A DNA stretch of 64,000 nucleotides from Azoarcus sp. CIB (GCF_001190925.1 NZ_CP011072.1:1364001-1428000); one strand, 5' to 3'. Shown: positions 1 through 9,116, counted from the first letter of the stretch. Numbers and translations: made by a program. Notes: generated by a model from the sequence alone, not told the origin.

Positions 1-506
1 GGCTCCGCGGGCGCGGTGGTGAACGCGGGCACCTCTCCGAGCTCGACCGGGGTCCCGTCGAGCAGCACACGATAGGCGTAGCGGGTGGCGGCCTGCAGGC
101 CGTCGAGGTCGACGCGCGCGGTGTGGCCGCGCTCCGGGCTGACGGCGACCGGCGCGCTGCGCCGCGCCGCGTCGGGCTGCCCGTGCGGCCAGTACTCGAG
201 CTGCACCTGCGCGGGGGCGTCGGTCATCAGCCACACGCCGACGCGCGCGGCCGTCGCCGGCCCGGCCATCGGGCCGCCGGCCAAGGTGGCCGCGCTGGCG
301 ACGGCCGCGTGCAGCGCCAGCAGCAGCCAGGGCAGCGCCAGGCGGCGCAGTACGCGCCACCCAGGCGTGGAACGGCGAACGTCCCGAACGACGTAGCGCA
401 ACCGGCCGAGATGGCGGATCAGCAGGTCATCGTCCCCGCGCTGCAGGGCATTGACCGTGAACAACCAGGTGCCGGCGGGATGCCAGGCGCGTCGATAGTC
501 GGGCAT
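1..506 (-). CDS. PhoD-like alkaline phosphatase, 5' part, with RAYT-derived N-terminus
   Basis: This is the beginning of a minus-strand gene that runs off the left edge of the window. Read from the ATG at 506, the first 50 or so residues (MPDYRRAWHPAGTWLFTVNA onward, then DDLLIRHLGRLRYVVRDVR) match the N-terminus of REP-associated tyrosine transposases. Without any stop the frame continues into RRLALPWLLLALHAAVAS, a signal-peptide-like stretch, and then a fibronectin-like segment (RVGVWLMTDAPAQVQLEYWP, later LQAATRYAYRVLLDG) typical of the N-terminal domain of PhoD-family phosphatases. The catalytic metallophosphatase domain lies outside the window. The phosphatase therefore seems to have lost its own start and to use a transposase start, or it is a decayed gene. 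Family assignment rests on recognised motifs only. Confidence 0.65.
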   Translation of the reverse strand, partial: MPDYRRAWHPAGTWLFTVNALQRGDDDLLIRHLGRLRYVVRDVRRSTPGWRVLRRLALPWLLLALHAAVASAATLAGGPMAGPATAARVGVWLMTDAPAQVQLEYWPHGQPDAARRSAPVAVSPERGHTARVDLDGLQAATRYAYRVLLDGTPVELGEVPAFTTAPAE

Positions 507-754
507 GCCATCATGTTGCGCGGAACGCCATGGCGGCGCAATGCCCCTCGGTTCCTGCACCCTACGGAATTGCCGTCGCGTCCGATCACAAAGTGCCACC
601 GAAGCCGCGTATTTTCGAGTGGCTGAGTCGCGACGAGAACGGCCGATTGCGGCAAGGTGATCTGCAGTCGCTGTCACGCATCAGGCAAGCTTTTCACCGG
701 GACTGCGCGTAAGCTCGCGCAGCGCTGTGCATTCACAGGTTCGCCTTAAACGCC

Positions 755-1261
755 ATGACTACAATGATCCGGCCCGAGACACCATCAGACGAAGACGCAA
801 TCGAGCAAGTCACGCGACGGGCTTTTCTCTCTCATCCTTACAGCCATCAAACCGAGCAGTTCATCATCCGCGCCCTGCGGGCGGATCACGCACTGTCGGT
901 CTCTCTGGTCGCCGAAGAGGCAGGCCGCGTCGTGGGGCACATTGCGCTGTCGCCGGTAAGTGTCAGTGATGGTGCTGCCGGCTGGTATGGACTTGGGCCG
1001 ATTTCGGTCGAGCCGGAGTGGCAAGTCCGTGGTATCGGGCGGGCGCTGATGGAAAGGGGGCTTGCCGAGCTCCGCAGGATCGGCGCGAACGGTTGTGTGC
1101 TCGTCGGTGACCCGGCGTTCTACACTCGATTCGGGTTTGCGAACAATCCGGCGCTCGTGCTGGAGGGCGTTCCGCCCGAGTACTTTCTTGCGCTACCCCT
1201 GGGCACCGCTTCCGCTCATGGCAATGTCCGGTTCCATCCGGCATTTCAGGCCACAAGCTGA
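755..1261 (+). CDS. GNAT-family N-acetyltransferase (YhbS-like)
   Basis: A 168-residue cytoplasmic protein of the GNAT fold, which transfers an acetyl group from acetyl-CoA to an amine. The central stretch GLGPISVEPEWQVRGIGRAL is the acetyl-CoA-binding motif A (Q/R-x-x-G-x-G/A), and GDPAFYTRFGF near residue 120 is the conserved tail of the YhbS-type subgroup. The length is normal for a single GNAT domain. The ATG at 755 is used; a second ATG at 764 is possible, and neither has a strong ribosome site. It stands alone, ahead of a convergent LysR gene, so the context gives no clue to the substrate. Confidence 0.85.
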   Translation: MTTMIRPETPSDEDAIEQVTRRAFLSHPYSHQTEQFIIRALRADHALSVSLVAEEAGRVVGHIALSPVSVSDGAAGWYGLGPISVEPEWQVRGIGRALMERGLAELRRIGANGCVLVGDPAFYTRFGFANNPALVLEGVPPEYFLALPLGTASAHGNVRFHPAFQATS

Positions 1262-1293
1262 CCCATTACGCTTTCGGGCTGCGCGATCCTGCC

Positions 1294-2193
1294 CTAGCCG
1301 CCGCCCGCGAGCTCTTCGACCAGAAAGTTGATGAAGGCCCGCGCGCGGGCGGGCAGGTTGCGCTTGCCTGGGTAAGACACGTACAGGTCGGCGTTCGGTA
1401 GCGCGTAGTCGGGCAGCACGCGCCTGAGGCGGCCGCTCTCGAGGTACTTCGCGAGATCCCATTCCGAGCGGATCAGGATGCCGTGGCCGTCGAGCGCCCA
1501 GCCGAGCACGATGTCGCCGTCGTTGCTCGACAGCGCGCCCTGCACCTTCACGACTTCGGTGTGGCTGTCGCGCGTGAAGCGCCAGATGCCGTAGGCGTCG
1601 TCGTTCTGGCGATGGACGATACAGCGGTGGCGGGTGAGGTCGTCGAGCGTCACGGGCGTGCCGTGCTGTTCGAGGTAACGCGGCGACGCGCACAGGAAGC
1701 GCCGGTTCGACATGATGCGGCGGGCGTGCACGCGGCTGTCGGGCAGTTCGCCGAAGCGGATCGCGAGGTCGTAACCGGCCTCGACCAGGTCGATGGGGCG
1801 ATCGGTGACTTCGAGCTGCACTTCGACGTCCGGGTAGCGCGCAGCGAAGGCCGAGACCAGCGGGGCGATTGTGGTGCGGCCGAAGCCGAGCGTCGCGTTG
1901 ACGCGCAGCAGCCCGCGCGGCGCTTGCCGGCTGCTGGTGACGATCTCGTCCATCTCGCGCAGCTCTTCGAGCAGGCGGGCAGCGTGCAGCAGGTAGAGCT
2001 CGCCTTCGCTGGTCAGGCTGATGCTGCGCGTGGTGCGATTGACGAGGCGCACGCCGAGCCGTTCCTCTATCGCCGCGAGCCGCATCGTCGCTGCGGGCGG
2101 GGTGATGTCGAGCGCGCGGGCCGCGGCCGACAGGCTGCCGTGGCGGGCGAGCAGGACGAAGAACTCGAGTTCGGAGGCGCTGGCGGTTTTCAA
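1294..2193 (-). CDS. LysR-family transcriptional regulator
   Basis: A 299-residue LysR-type regulator. Residues about 6-65 form the winged helix-turn-helix (FFVLLARHGSLSAAARALDI, then RLAAIEERLGVRLVNRTTRS) and the rest is the effector-binding domain. It is of the subgroup that includes DmlR/TtdR-like regulators of hydroxydicarboxylic acid use. It is transcribed away from a D(-)-tartrate dehydratase gene across about 110 bases, so it probably controls that gene; this is inferred from position. The reading frame starts with TTG at 2193 in this assignment; no in-frame ATG with a good ribosome site is visible nearby, so the exact start is uncertain. Confidence 0.88.
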   Translation of the reverse strand: MKTASASELEFFVLLARHGSLSAAARALDITPPAATMRLAAIEERLGVRLVNRTTRSISLTSEGELYLLHAARLLEELREMDEIVTSSRQAPRGLLRVNATLGFGRTTIAPLVSAFAARYPDVEVQLEVTDRPIDLVEAGYDLAIRFGELPDSRVHARRIMSNRRFLCASPRYLEQHGTPVTLDDLTRHRCIVHRQNDDAYGIWRFTRDSHTEVVKVQGALSSNDGDIVLGWALDGHGILIRSEWDLAKYLESGRLRRVLPDYALPNADLYVSYPGKRNLPARARAFINFLVEELAGGG

Positions 2194-2305
2194 GAAAACT
2201 GAAGAATGAAGTCAATCGACGTGAAACACCGGCGTGTTGGCGCGACGTAATGTTCGTCCGCCGGGGCCGATACCGTGCCCCCGAAAATACACAGGAGCCA
2301 CGCCC

Positions 2306-3472
2306 GTGAGAATAGTCGAAATCCGCGAGAAGACCGTCCCGATCAGTTCGCCGATCCGCAACGCCTACATCGATTTCAGCAAGATGACGCTGAGCCTCGT
2401 CGCCGTCGTCACCGACGTCATCCGTGACGGCAAGCCGGTGGTCGGCTACGGCTTCAATTCGAACGGCCGTTACGGACAGGGCCAGTTGATGCGCGAACGC
2501 TTCATTCCGCGCATCCTCGAAGCCAACCCCGCGAGCCTGGTCGACGACACCGGCAGCAACCTTGACCCGCACAAGGTCTGGAACTGCATGTTCACGAACG
2601 AGAAGCCCGGCGGGCACGGCGAACGCTCGGTGGCCATCGGCACGATCGACATGGCGATCTGGGACGCGGTCGCCAAGATCGAGGGCAAGCCGCTGTTCCA
2701 GCTGCTCGCCGAGCGCTACGGCAACGGCACGCCGGACCGGCGCATTTTCGTCTATGCGGCGGGCGGCTACTACTACCCCGGTCAGGATCACGAAAAGCTC
2801 AAGGACGAGATGCGCAGCTACATCGACCGCGGCTATACCGTGGTCAAGAAGAAGATCGGCGGCGCGTCGCTCGACGAGGATCTGCGGCGCATCGATTCGA
2901 TCCTCTCCGTGCTGCAGGACGGCCAGAAACTCGCCGTCGACGCCAACGGCCGCTTCGACCTCGACACGGCGATCCAGTACGCCAAGGCGCTGTCGCAGTA
3001 CGACCTCTTCTGGTACGAGGAGCCGGGCGACCCGCTCGACTTCGAGCTGCAGGCGACCCTGCGCAACTACTACAAGAACCCGATGGCGACCGGTGAGGAT
3101 CTGTTCTCGATGCAGGACGCGCGCAACCTGATCCGCTATGGCGGCATGCGCCCGGACCGCGACTGGCTGCAGTTCGACTGCGCGCTGAGCTACGGCCTGG
3201 TCGAGTACCTGCGCACGCTCGACATGCTCGCGCAGCACGGGTGGTCGGCGAGCCGCTGCATTCCGCACGGCGGGCACCAGATGTCGCTCAACATCGCGGC
3301 GGGCCTGGGGCTCGGGGGCAACGAGTCGTATCCCGATCTCTTCCAGCCCTACGGCGGGTTCCCCGATGGCGTGACCGTCGACAACGGCTACGTCACGCTG
3401 CCCGACCTGCCGGGCATCGGCTTCGAGGGCAAGGCGGACCTGTATCGCGAGATGCAGAAGCTGTCGGCCTGA
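2306..3472 (+). CDS. tarD: D(-)-tartrate dehydratase (enolase superfamily)
   Basis: A 388-residue member of the mandelate racemase branch of the enolase superfamily, expected to convert D-tartrate to oxaloacetate and water with Mg2+. The catalytic lysine motif is VVKKKIGG at residues 179-186, metal ligands sit in AVDANGRF, WYEEPGD and ATGEDLF, and the general base histidine is in IPHGGHQMS. Length and motifs fit the characterised Bradyrhizobium TarD (389 residues). I chose the GTG at 2306 because ACAGGAG stands eight bases upstream and the protein then begins like TarD (MRIVEIRE); an upstream frame extension adds an unrelated sequence. The divergent LysR gene is its likely regulator. Confidence 0.9.
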   Translation: MRIVEIREKTVPISSPIRNAYIDFSKMTLSLVAVVTDVIRDGKPVVGYGFNSNGRYGQGQLMRERFIPRILEANPASLVDDTGSNLDPHKVWNCMFTNEKPGGHGERSVAIGTIDMAIWDAVAKIEGKPLFQLLAERYGNGTPDRRIFVYAAGGYYYPGQDHEKLKDEMRSYIDRGYTVVKKKIGGASLDEDLRRIDSILSVLQDGQKLAVDANGRFDLDTAIQYAKALSQYDLFWYEEPGDPLDFELQATLRNYYKNPMATGEDLFSMQDARNLIRYGGMRPDRDWLQFDCALSYGLVEYLRTLDMLAQHGWSASRCIPHGGHQMSLNIAAGLGLGGNESYPDLFQPYGGFPDGVTVDNGYVTLPDLPGIGFEGKADLYREMQKLSA

Positions 3473-3479
3473 GCGCCGC

Positions 3480-3495
3480 GGCCCCGGCCGGGGCC
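3480..3495 (+). terminator. possible weak terminator after tarD
   Basis: A perfect 16-base palindrome, GGCCCCGGCCGGGGCC, begins seven bases after the tarD stop and can form a strong GC hairpin. It is followed by TTCGC, not by a run of T, so intrinsic termination is uncertain. It sits between two convergent genes. Confidence 0.35.
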
Positions 3496-3547
3496 TTCGC
3501 TACGTCGCCCGGCAGGCGAGGGCTTTGGCCGACCTGGGAACTCGCGC

Positions 3548-4330
3548 CTACGCTAATCCGGCGTCCTCAAGCACCGGCTTCCAGCACCTATTCACGATCT
3601 TCCTGAACCCGGTCCCCTTCGGATGCAACTCGTTCGCCCAGTCCTTCGGTCCAAGCGTACCGCGGCTGTCCACGAGGAGCAGGTGGTTGGGGTCCCCAGG
3701 CGTGATCGCGGCGAGCATGTCGTGGAATGCGTCAATGAGGTATCTGACGCAGTCTTGCTGGAGTGCTTCCGGAACGTTGGCGGCGACGAGTGCCGGCTTG
3801 AGCCAACCGCCGGAACCGAACACACCCCGTCCGTCGGGATTCGTGTAGTCGTAACTGTGCATGACGATCTTGCAGTCAAGCGAGGTATGGGTGTAGATGC
3901 GGCCGATCAGCGTGCGGTAGTGCTGATCCATCCGCAGGAGGAATCCTGAAAGGCCGCTATCGCCCGAGCGGAAACATTCCTGGGCGGACTGCGCGTCGGT
4001 ACAGTCAAGATTCAGAAGCGGGCGCATGTCGTTGAGCCCCGCGAAATCGTTTCCGCCGCCGCTGATGAACGCCGCAGAAAGGCTCGATCCATAGAGGCGC
4101 AGGGCGTCATTGACGCTTCGCTTGTACTTCCCTTCGACGTAGTCGAACGCCTCCGCGCCGTTCATACCCTTCGCAAGGATCACGTGTTCCATCGTGTCGA
4201 CCAGCGGGCCGAGATAGCTGGTGAGGCTTCCTCCCGGGAAGGGATACCAGAACCATGAGTCGCCGATCGCCAGAATCGTCGGGATGACGCCCGCATTTCG
4301 CATTGCCCCTTCGTCCCAGTAGATGCTCAT
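3548..4330 (-). CDS. SGNH/GDSL-type hydrolase
   Basis: A 260-residue protein of the SGNH hydrolase fold, probably an esterase or lipase-like enzyme of unknown substrate. Block I with the nucleophile is LAIGDSWFWYPF (residues about 20-31), the block III region is ISGGGNDFAG, and block V is WANELHPKGTGF near the C-terminus, giving the catalytic histidine. The position three residues before that His is Asn rather than the usual Asp, which occurs in some members. No signal peptide or membrane segment is seen, so it is likely cytoplasmic. It is convergent with tarD and stands alone. Confidence 0.8.
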   Translation of the reverse strand: MSIYWDEGAMRNAGVIPTILAIGDSWFWYPFPGGSLTSYLGPLVDTMEHVILAKGMNGAEAFDYVEGKYKRSVNDALRLYGSSLSAAFISGGGNDFAGLNDMRPLLNLDCTDAQSAQECFRSGDSGLSGFLLRMDQHYRTLIGRIYTHTSLDCKIVMHSYDYTNPDGRGVFGSGGWLKPALVAANVPEALQQDCVRYLIDAFHDMLAAITPGDPNHLLLVDSRGTLGPKDWANELHPKGTGFRKIVNRCWKPVLEDAGLA

Positions 4331-4727
4331 GATGGCCCATCCTCTTTTTGGTCTGGCACTGCAGTAACAGACCGTACGTCATGCCTGCGCATGTTCGTTC
4401 GCAGGGAGCTTCACGACGGTCTACCGGGCGAATACGGTTGGTGACGACCGGCCTTTTTTCGCCCATTGGAAACTGGTCGGATTGAGAGAAGAACGGGCCG
4501 CACGACTCTGTGCTGCATGCTATGCAATCAAGGTGATCGCCTGTCGTATGTCAAGGTCGTCAAAAGAAAAGGGCGACAAACCCACCATAGAAAGGGGCCA
4601 GGCCCAGACGCCGCCCGAAGCAGTACCAGTTCGGTCGATCGACGTTGGCCAGAATGGACGCACTCGGGTTGACTAGGTGTGGAATGGCATCTATCCAGAA
4701 TGACGCCGTTCAGGAAGGAGTGCGATC
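4331..4727. other. 397-base intergenic region between divergent genes
   Basis: The region separates the SGNH hydrolase gene from the BNR-repeat protein gene. Short open frames here have no recognisable protein content. A strong ribosome site (AGGAAGGAG) lies just before the BNR gene at about 4711-4719, and a weak promoter-like pair is noted separately. Nothing else is evident. Confidence 0.5.
4669..4697 (+). promoter_or_regulatory. weak sigma-70-like promoter before the BNR gene
   Basis: TTGACT (4669-4674) and TATCCA (4692-4697) are separated by 17 bases. The -35 element is close to consensus; the -10 element matches only three of six bases. The position, about 30 bases before the start codon at 4728, is plausible. 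Confidence 0.3.
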
Positions 4728-6299
4728 ATGTTCCATACGCAATCACGTTCGACGAGATCGGCAGTCCTGCGGGCGGCGGCCCTCGGCTTGGCGGTACTGG
4801 CAACCGGCGTGTGGTCCGGCGCGATGTACGCACAGACGCCGATCAGCGACTTCAGCTCGAACCCGGACGGCGGCAATCCGGACGATCCGCTCGCGGTGAC
4901 GCAGTGCAACGGCGCGCCGCAACTGGGTGTCCTCTATCGCAATAGCGAGAGCGAGCCGCACCTCGCGGTCAACCCGCTCGACCCGGCGAACATGATTGCC
5001 GGGTGGCACCAGGACCGCTGGAGTTCCGGCGGCGCGCAAAGCCTGGGGGCGGCTTACACGACCGACGGTGGCGTGTCATGGACGCAGGTGGTGATCCCGT
5101 TCACGCGCTGTTCCGGGGCGGCGCCGCGCTCTGCGGGCGATTACGAGCGCGGCTCGGATCCGTGGATCAGCTTCGGCCCGACTGGCACGGCGCATTACAT
5201 GGCGCTGGTCACCGACAGGTCGGTCAACGCGAACGCGATGGTCACCGCGCGTTCGACCGATGGCGGTAACACTTGGTCGGCGCCGGTGGCGATCGCGCGC
5301 ATGCCCGCACAGGATCCGGTCGCGCGTTCGCTGTTCCACGACAAGAACACCCTCACCGCCGACCCGTTCGATGCACGCCTCGTCTATGCGACCTGGACCT
5401 TGTTCCGCACCGGGATCACGTCGCTTGTGTTCTCGCGCTCAACGGACGGGGGTCTCACCTGGTCCAAGCCGGCGCCGATCGCGACGATGGGCTCTGGGGT
5501 TGGGAGTTCCGAGAAGACCATATTCCGCCAAGGCGCGCAGATCGTCGTGCTTCCTGACGGAACGCTGGTTAACGCGTTCTTCCGCATACTGTTGGACGAC
5601 GCTACCGGGCGCGTGACCAACGAGCAGGCGATCCTGCGTTCGACCGATCAGGGGCGGCACTGGACACGCCTGGATACGCGCGTCGCGCCGTTCGAGAGCG
5701 CGTCGGCGGTCGATCCCGAGCTTGGCATTCCGGTGCGCGACGCGGGTGGATTGCCGAGCATCGCGGTCAATCCTGGTTCCGGCGAAATCTATATCGCGTG
5801 GCAGGACCGTAACGCCAACAGCGCGGGGCTCGTGGGTGCCTTCGTCGCGCGCTCCAGCGATGGCGGCCTGACCTGGACGGCGCCGGTGCGCGTCAATCAG
5901 GGCACGACGGATGATGCGCAGGCGTTCCTGCCGATCGTTGCGGTCAGCGCGGATGGCACGGTGGGCGTGCTCTTCTACGATTTCCGCAACGACGTGCCCG
6001 GCGATGCGCCGTTGAGCACCGATGTGTTCCTGTCGCTGTTCACGCATGAACTGAGCTTCCTCGACGAGCGACCGCTGACGGCGAGCTCATTTGACATGCG
6101 TCAGATGGTGATCACCGGCTCGCGCGGCTTCTTCCCCGGCGACTACATCGGGCTCGCCAGCGCCAGCGGTGATTTCGTCGCGGCATTCACGCGGAGCAAT
6201 GACCTCGGTCTGCAGGTGGTCTTCCCGCAAGACGAGAACGGCTTGTTCCTCGACACCCACAACCGCCAGGACATCGTGTTCGTGCGCGAGACGCCGTAA
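4728..6299 (+). CDS. secreted BNR/Asp-box repeat protein (sialidase-like fold)
   Basis: A 523-residue exported protein. Residues 1-36 are a signal peptide ending near AMYAQ. The rest is built of beta-propeller repeats with at least five Asp-box motifs of the form S/T-x-D-x-G-x-x-W: TTDGGVSWT, STDGGNTWS, STDGGLTWS, STDQGRHWT and SSDGGLTWT. Such repeats occur in sialidases and other glycan hydrolases but also in non-catalytic propellers, and I see no secure arginine triad, so enzymatic function is not assigned. A strong ribosome site precedes the ATG. The gene stands alone between oppositely oriented genes. Confidence 0.8.
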   Translation: MFHTQSRSTRSAVLRAAALGLAVLATGVWSGAMYAQTPISDFSSNPDGGNPDDPLAVTQCNGAPQLGVLYRNSESEPHLAVNPLDPANMIAGWHQDRWSSGGAQSLGAAYTTDGGVSWTQVVIPFTRCSGAAPRSAGDYERGSDPWISFGPTGTAHYMALVTDRSVNANAMVTARSTDGGNTWSAPVAIARMPAQDPVARSLFHDKNTLTADPFDARLVYATWTLFRTGITSLVFSRSTDGGLTWSKPAPIATMGSGVGSSEKTIFRQGAQIVVLPDGTLVNAFFRILLDDATGRVTNEQAILRSTDQGRHWTRLDTRVAPFESASAVDPELGIPVRDAGGLPSIAVNPGSGEIYIAWQDRNANSAGLVGAFVARSSDGGLTWTAPVRVNQGTTDDAQAFLPIVAVSADGTVGVLFYDFRNDVPGDAPLSTDVFLSLFTHELSFLDERPLTASSFDMRQMVITGSRGFFPGDYIGLASASGDFVAAFTRSNDLGLQVVFPQDENGLFLDTHNRQDIVFVRETP

Positions 6300-6364
6300 G
6301 CGGCGAACGCTGCCGGAAAGGGCGGGTGCCGGCAGCTCGCGCTGCCGGTGCGGCTGCGAGTGCG

Positions 6365-6826
6365 CTATGCCAGTTTCGCGGCAGCCTGATGAATGGCGGC
6401 GCGAATCCGCGGATACGTGCCGCAGCGGCACAGGGTGCATTCCATCGCCGCGTCGATCTCCGCATCCGTCGGATGAGGGGATTTCTTCAGCAGTGCGCAG
6501 GCACTCATCAGCTGACCGCTCTGGCAATATCCGCACTGCACGACATCGACCGCCATGAAGGCGAGGCGCAGCGCGTCGGCTTCCCGTCCGGCCAGCCCCT
6601 CGATGGTTGTGATCGAACGTCCTGCGGCGAGCGCGTCGGCGATTGTCGTCGTGCAGGCGCGAACCGCATTGCCATCGAGATGTATCGTGCAGGCGCCGCA
6701 AATCCCGACGCCACACCCGTACTTGGTGCCGGTCAGCTTCAATTCGGCACGCAGCACCCACAATAGCGGCGTATCCGCTTCGGCTTCGACGTCGGCTGTC
6801 TTACCGTTGATCAGCAGTCTGGGCAT
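6365..6826 (-). CDS. (2Fe-2S) small subunit of a molybdenum hydroxylase (IorA-like), copy 1
   Basis: A 153-residue subunit that passes electrons from a molybdenum-containing partner through two [2Fe-2S] clusters. The N-terminal plant-ferredoxin-type cluster is bound by YGCGVGICGACTIHLDG and a later Cys near RACTTTI; the second by QCGYCQSGQ and CRCGTYPRIR. The architecture and length match the small subunit of isoquinoline 1-oxidoreductase and related aldehyde or N-heterocycle oxidoreductases. It lies downstream of the large-subunit gene on the same strand and overlaps it by 26 bases, so the two are co-translated. The substrate cannot be told from sequence. Confidence 0.9.
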   Translation of the reverse strand: MPRLLINGKTADVEAEADTPLLWVLRAELKLTGTKYGCGVGICGACTIHLDGNAVRACTTTIADALAAGRSITTIEGLAGREADALRLAFMAVDVVQCGYCQSGQLMSACALLKKSPHPTDAEIDAAMECTLCRCGTYPRIRAAIHQAAAKLA

Positions 6827-9116
6827 GGCAATTCCACTCGGGGGCTGGTTTGAACCGGAGCGGCAGCGATCGCAGGCGCTGTCCGGTCAATGCAAACAGC
6901 GCATTGGCCAATGCGGGGGCGACGGGCGGTGTCGCGGCTTCGCCGACGCCTGCCGGCGCTTCGGTACTCGGCATGATCTCCGTTTCGATCTCCGGGCAAT
7001 CGACGATGCGCACGATGTGCTGGTCGCCAAACGTGCTTTGCCTGACGCGGCCGTTTTCGATCGTGATTTCGCCGAAAAGCGCGGCGCTGAGGCCGAAAAT
7101 GATCCCGCCTTCGACCTGCTGCCGGATTAGGTTGGGATTGACCGGAAAGCCGCAGTCGATGACGCACGCCACGCGGTGGACCCGGATCTGCTCGTCCGTG
7201 TCGAGCGATGCTTCGATCACCTGGGCGACGATGCTGCCGAAGCTCTCGTGCAGTGCGACGCCACGCGCTCTTTGCGCGCCGCCTCGTGCGCGAGCCGGTG
7301 GTGTCCGCCAGTTTCCCAGCGCGGCCGCGCGTTCGAGCACCGCGCGATGCCGGGGATGGTGCTTTAGCAGTGCGAGACGGAAATCCACCGGATCCTGACC
7401 GCTCGCCGCAGCGGCCTCGTCGAGAAAGGATTCCGTGAAAAACGCGTGGTGCGAGTGCCCCACGGAACGCCAGAAGCCGATCGGCACCGGCAACTCGACC
7501 TGCTCGTGAGCGACGCGCACGTTCGGTAATTCATAGGGCAGATCGAAGGCGCCTTCCGAGGTCGTCTTGTCGCGGAACGGCCAGGGCAGGCCATACGTGC
7601 GTTCGAGCACTTGGGTAATGATCGACTGGCTGGCCGAGACGTTCCGCCATGCTGTCAGCCGGCCGTTGGCGTCGAAGCCGGCCTTCAGGCGCGATAGGCA
7701 CGCCGGGCGGTAGAAGTCGTGGGTCGTGTCCTCCGCGCGCGACCACAGTGTCTGCACCGGAAGGCCGATCGCTTCGCGGGCGATTGCCGCCGCCTGGGCG
7801 ATGAAATCCACTTCGAGGCGGCGCCCGAAGCCGCAGCCGAGCAGCATGACCTTGATGTCGACGTTGCCGGCCGGAATGCCGAGGACCCGGGCAACCGCAT
7901 GCCGGGCCATCGTCGGCACCTGCGTCGATACCCACACGGTTGCCGAGTCGTTGTTGACCAGGACAGTGCAGTTCATCGGCTCCATCGTCATGTGGGCGAG
8001 GTACGGCGCGCGATATTCGGCCTCGATGTGCTTCGCAGCACCGGCCAGCGCACGCTCGACGTCGCCAGTCCGGTGATAGGTTAGGCCGTCCGCCTCGTCG
8101 AGCGCCTGCGACAACTTCTGCAAGAGGTCGACGCTGTTCACGCCCGCCATTGCGCCTTCGTTCCACTTGATCGCTATCGTTTCGAGAGCCGTGATCGCAC
8201 GCCACGGGCTGTCTGCGATCACGGCGATGCCGGCGGTGCCGCCGTGGTAGCCATCGACCGGGACGACCTTGCGCACGCCCGGAAGGCCCGTCGCGCGTGC
8301 AGCGTCGACGCTCGCGACCGTGCCGCCGAGCACGGGACACATGCGCACGCTGGCGTACAGCAGCCCCTCGGGCAAGGCGTCGATCCCGAAGGCCGCGCTG
8401 CCGTCGAGCTTGCTCGGGCCTTCGATGCGCGCCAGCGGCTTGCCGATCAGCGTGAAGTCCTGGAGGGACTTGAGCTGAGGATGCTCCGGCAACGCTTGGC
8501 GTGCAGCCGCGCCGGCGAGCTCGCCGAACCCGGCTGATCGTCCCGAAGCATGGACGACCCGGCCGGACGATGCGCGGCACTCGCCAACTGGCACCCGCCA
8601 CTGCTCGGCCGCCGCCGCGATCAGCATGTGGCGTGCAGCTGCGCCCGCTTCACGCATCGGCAGCCAGAGATCCTTCATGCTCGAGGATCCGCCCGTCGCC
8701 ATGATCCCGAACTCGCGAGCGATCTTTGCGGTCATCCAGTCCGCAGCGCGCTTCACGGTGCCTTGATCGTCGGGCCGGAAAGGCAGGCTTTCGACGACGG
8801 CGGTGATGTTGTTGTAGATCGCGTCGATGGGCGCCATCTCGATGCGCACGCTCGACCAGTCCGCATCCATTTCGTCGGCCAGCAGCATCGCCAGCGAGGT
8901 CATGACGCCCTGGCCCATCTCGCTCCTGGTCATCATGATGGTCACGGTCCCGTCGGGCGCGACCTTGACCCAGCCGTTCATGGCCGTCTCGCCGCGGGAA
9001 CTCGCCAGCGGCCGCGCGGAGACCATCCGCTGCCGTGGCGGCAGCACGGACCAGCCCACGACCAAGGCACCCAATGCCCCGGCTGTTCCGAGAATGAAGC
9101 GGCGTCTGCTTACCAT
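6801..9116 (-). CDS. molybdopterin large subunit of a molybdenum hydroxylase (IorB-like), copy 1
   Basis: A 771-residue catalytic subunit of the xanthine dehydrogenase family. It begins MVSRRRFILGTAGALGALVV, a twin-arginine signal followed by a hydrophobic stretch, so the folded enzyme is probably exported to the periplasm. Molybdopterin-binding elements include MTRSEMGQGVMTS near residue 70 and LGCGFGRRLEVDF mid-protein; the catalytic glutamate is in GVGEAATPP near the C-terminus. The start at 9116 is preferred over an upstream frame start at 9212 because a GGAG lies eight bases before it and the Tat motif then sits at the N-terminus. It is paired with the overlapping small-subunit gene; no XdhC gene is adjacent to this copy. 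Confidence 0.88.
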   Translation of the reverse strand: MVSRRRFILGTAGALGALVVGWSVLPPRQRMVSARPLASSRGETAMNGWVKVAPDGTVTIMMTRSEMGQGVMTSLAMLLADEMDADWSSVRIEMAPIDAIYNNITAVVESLPFRPDDQGTVKRAADWMTAKIAREFGIMATGGSSSMKDLWLPMREAGAAARHMLIAAAAEQWRVPVGECRASSGRVVHASGRSAGFGELAGAAARQALPEHPQLKSLQDFTLIGKPLARIEGPSKLDGSAAFGIDALPEGLLYASVRMCPVLGGTVASVDAARATGLPGVRKVVPVDGYHGGTAGIAVIADSPWRAITALETIAIKWNEGAMAGVNSVDLLQKLSQALDEADGLTYHRTGDVERALAGAAKHIEAEYRAPYLAHMTMEPMNCTVLVNNDSATVWVSTQVPTMARHAVARVLGIPAGNVDIKVMLLGCGFGRRLEVDFIAQAAAIAREAIGLPVQTLWSRAEDTTHDFYRPACLSRLKAGFDANGRLTAWRNVSASQSIITQVLERTYGLPWPFRDKTTSEGAFDLPYELPNVRVAHEQVELPVPIGFWRSVGHSHHAFFTESFLDEAAAASGQDPVDFRLALLKHHPRHRAVLERAAALGNWRTPPARARGGAQRARGVALHESFGSIVAQVIEASLDTDEQIRVHRVACVIDCGFPVNPNLIRQQVEGGIIFGLSAALFGEITIENGRVRQSTFGDQHIVRIVDCPEIETEIMPSTEAPAGVGEAATPPVAPALANALFALTGQRLRSLPLRFKPAPEWNCHAQTADQR

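Noticed and set aside
4466-4676. Small plus-strand frames in the region before the BNR-repeat gene
   Set aside because: No ribosome site, no recognisable motif, and strongly basic composition; two overlapping frames look alike in quality, as random DNA would.
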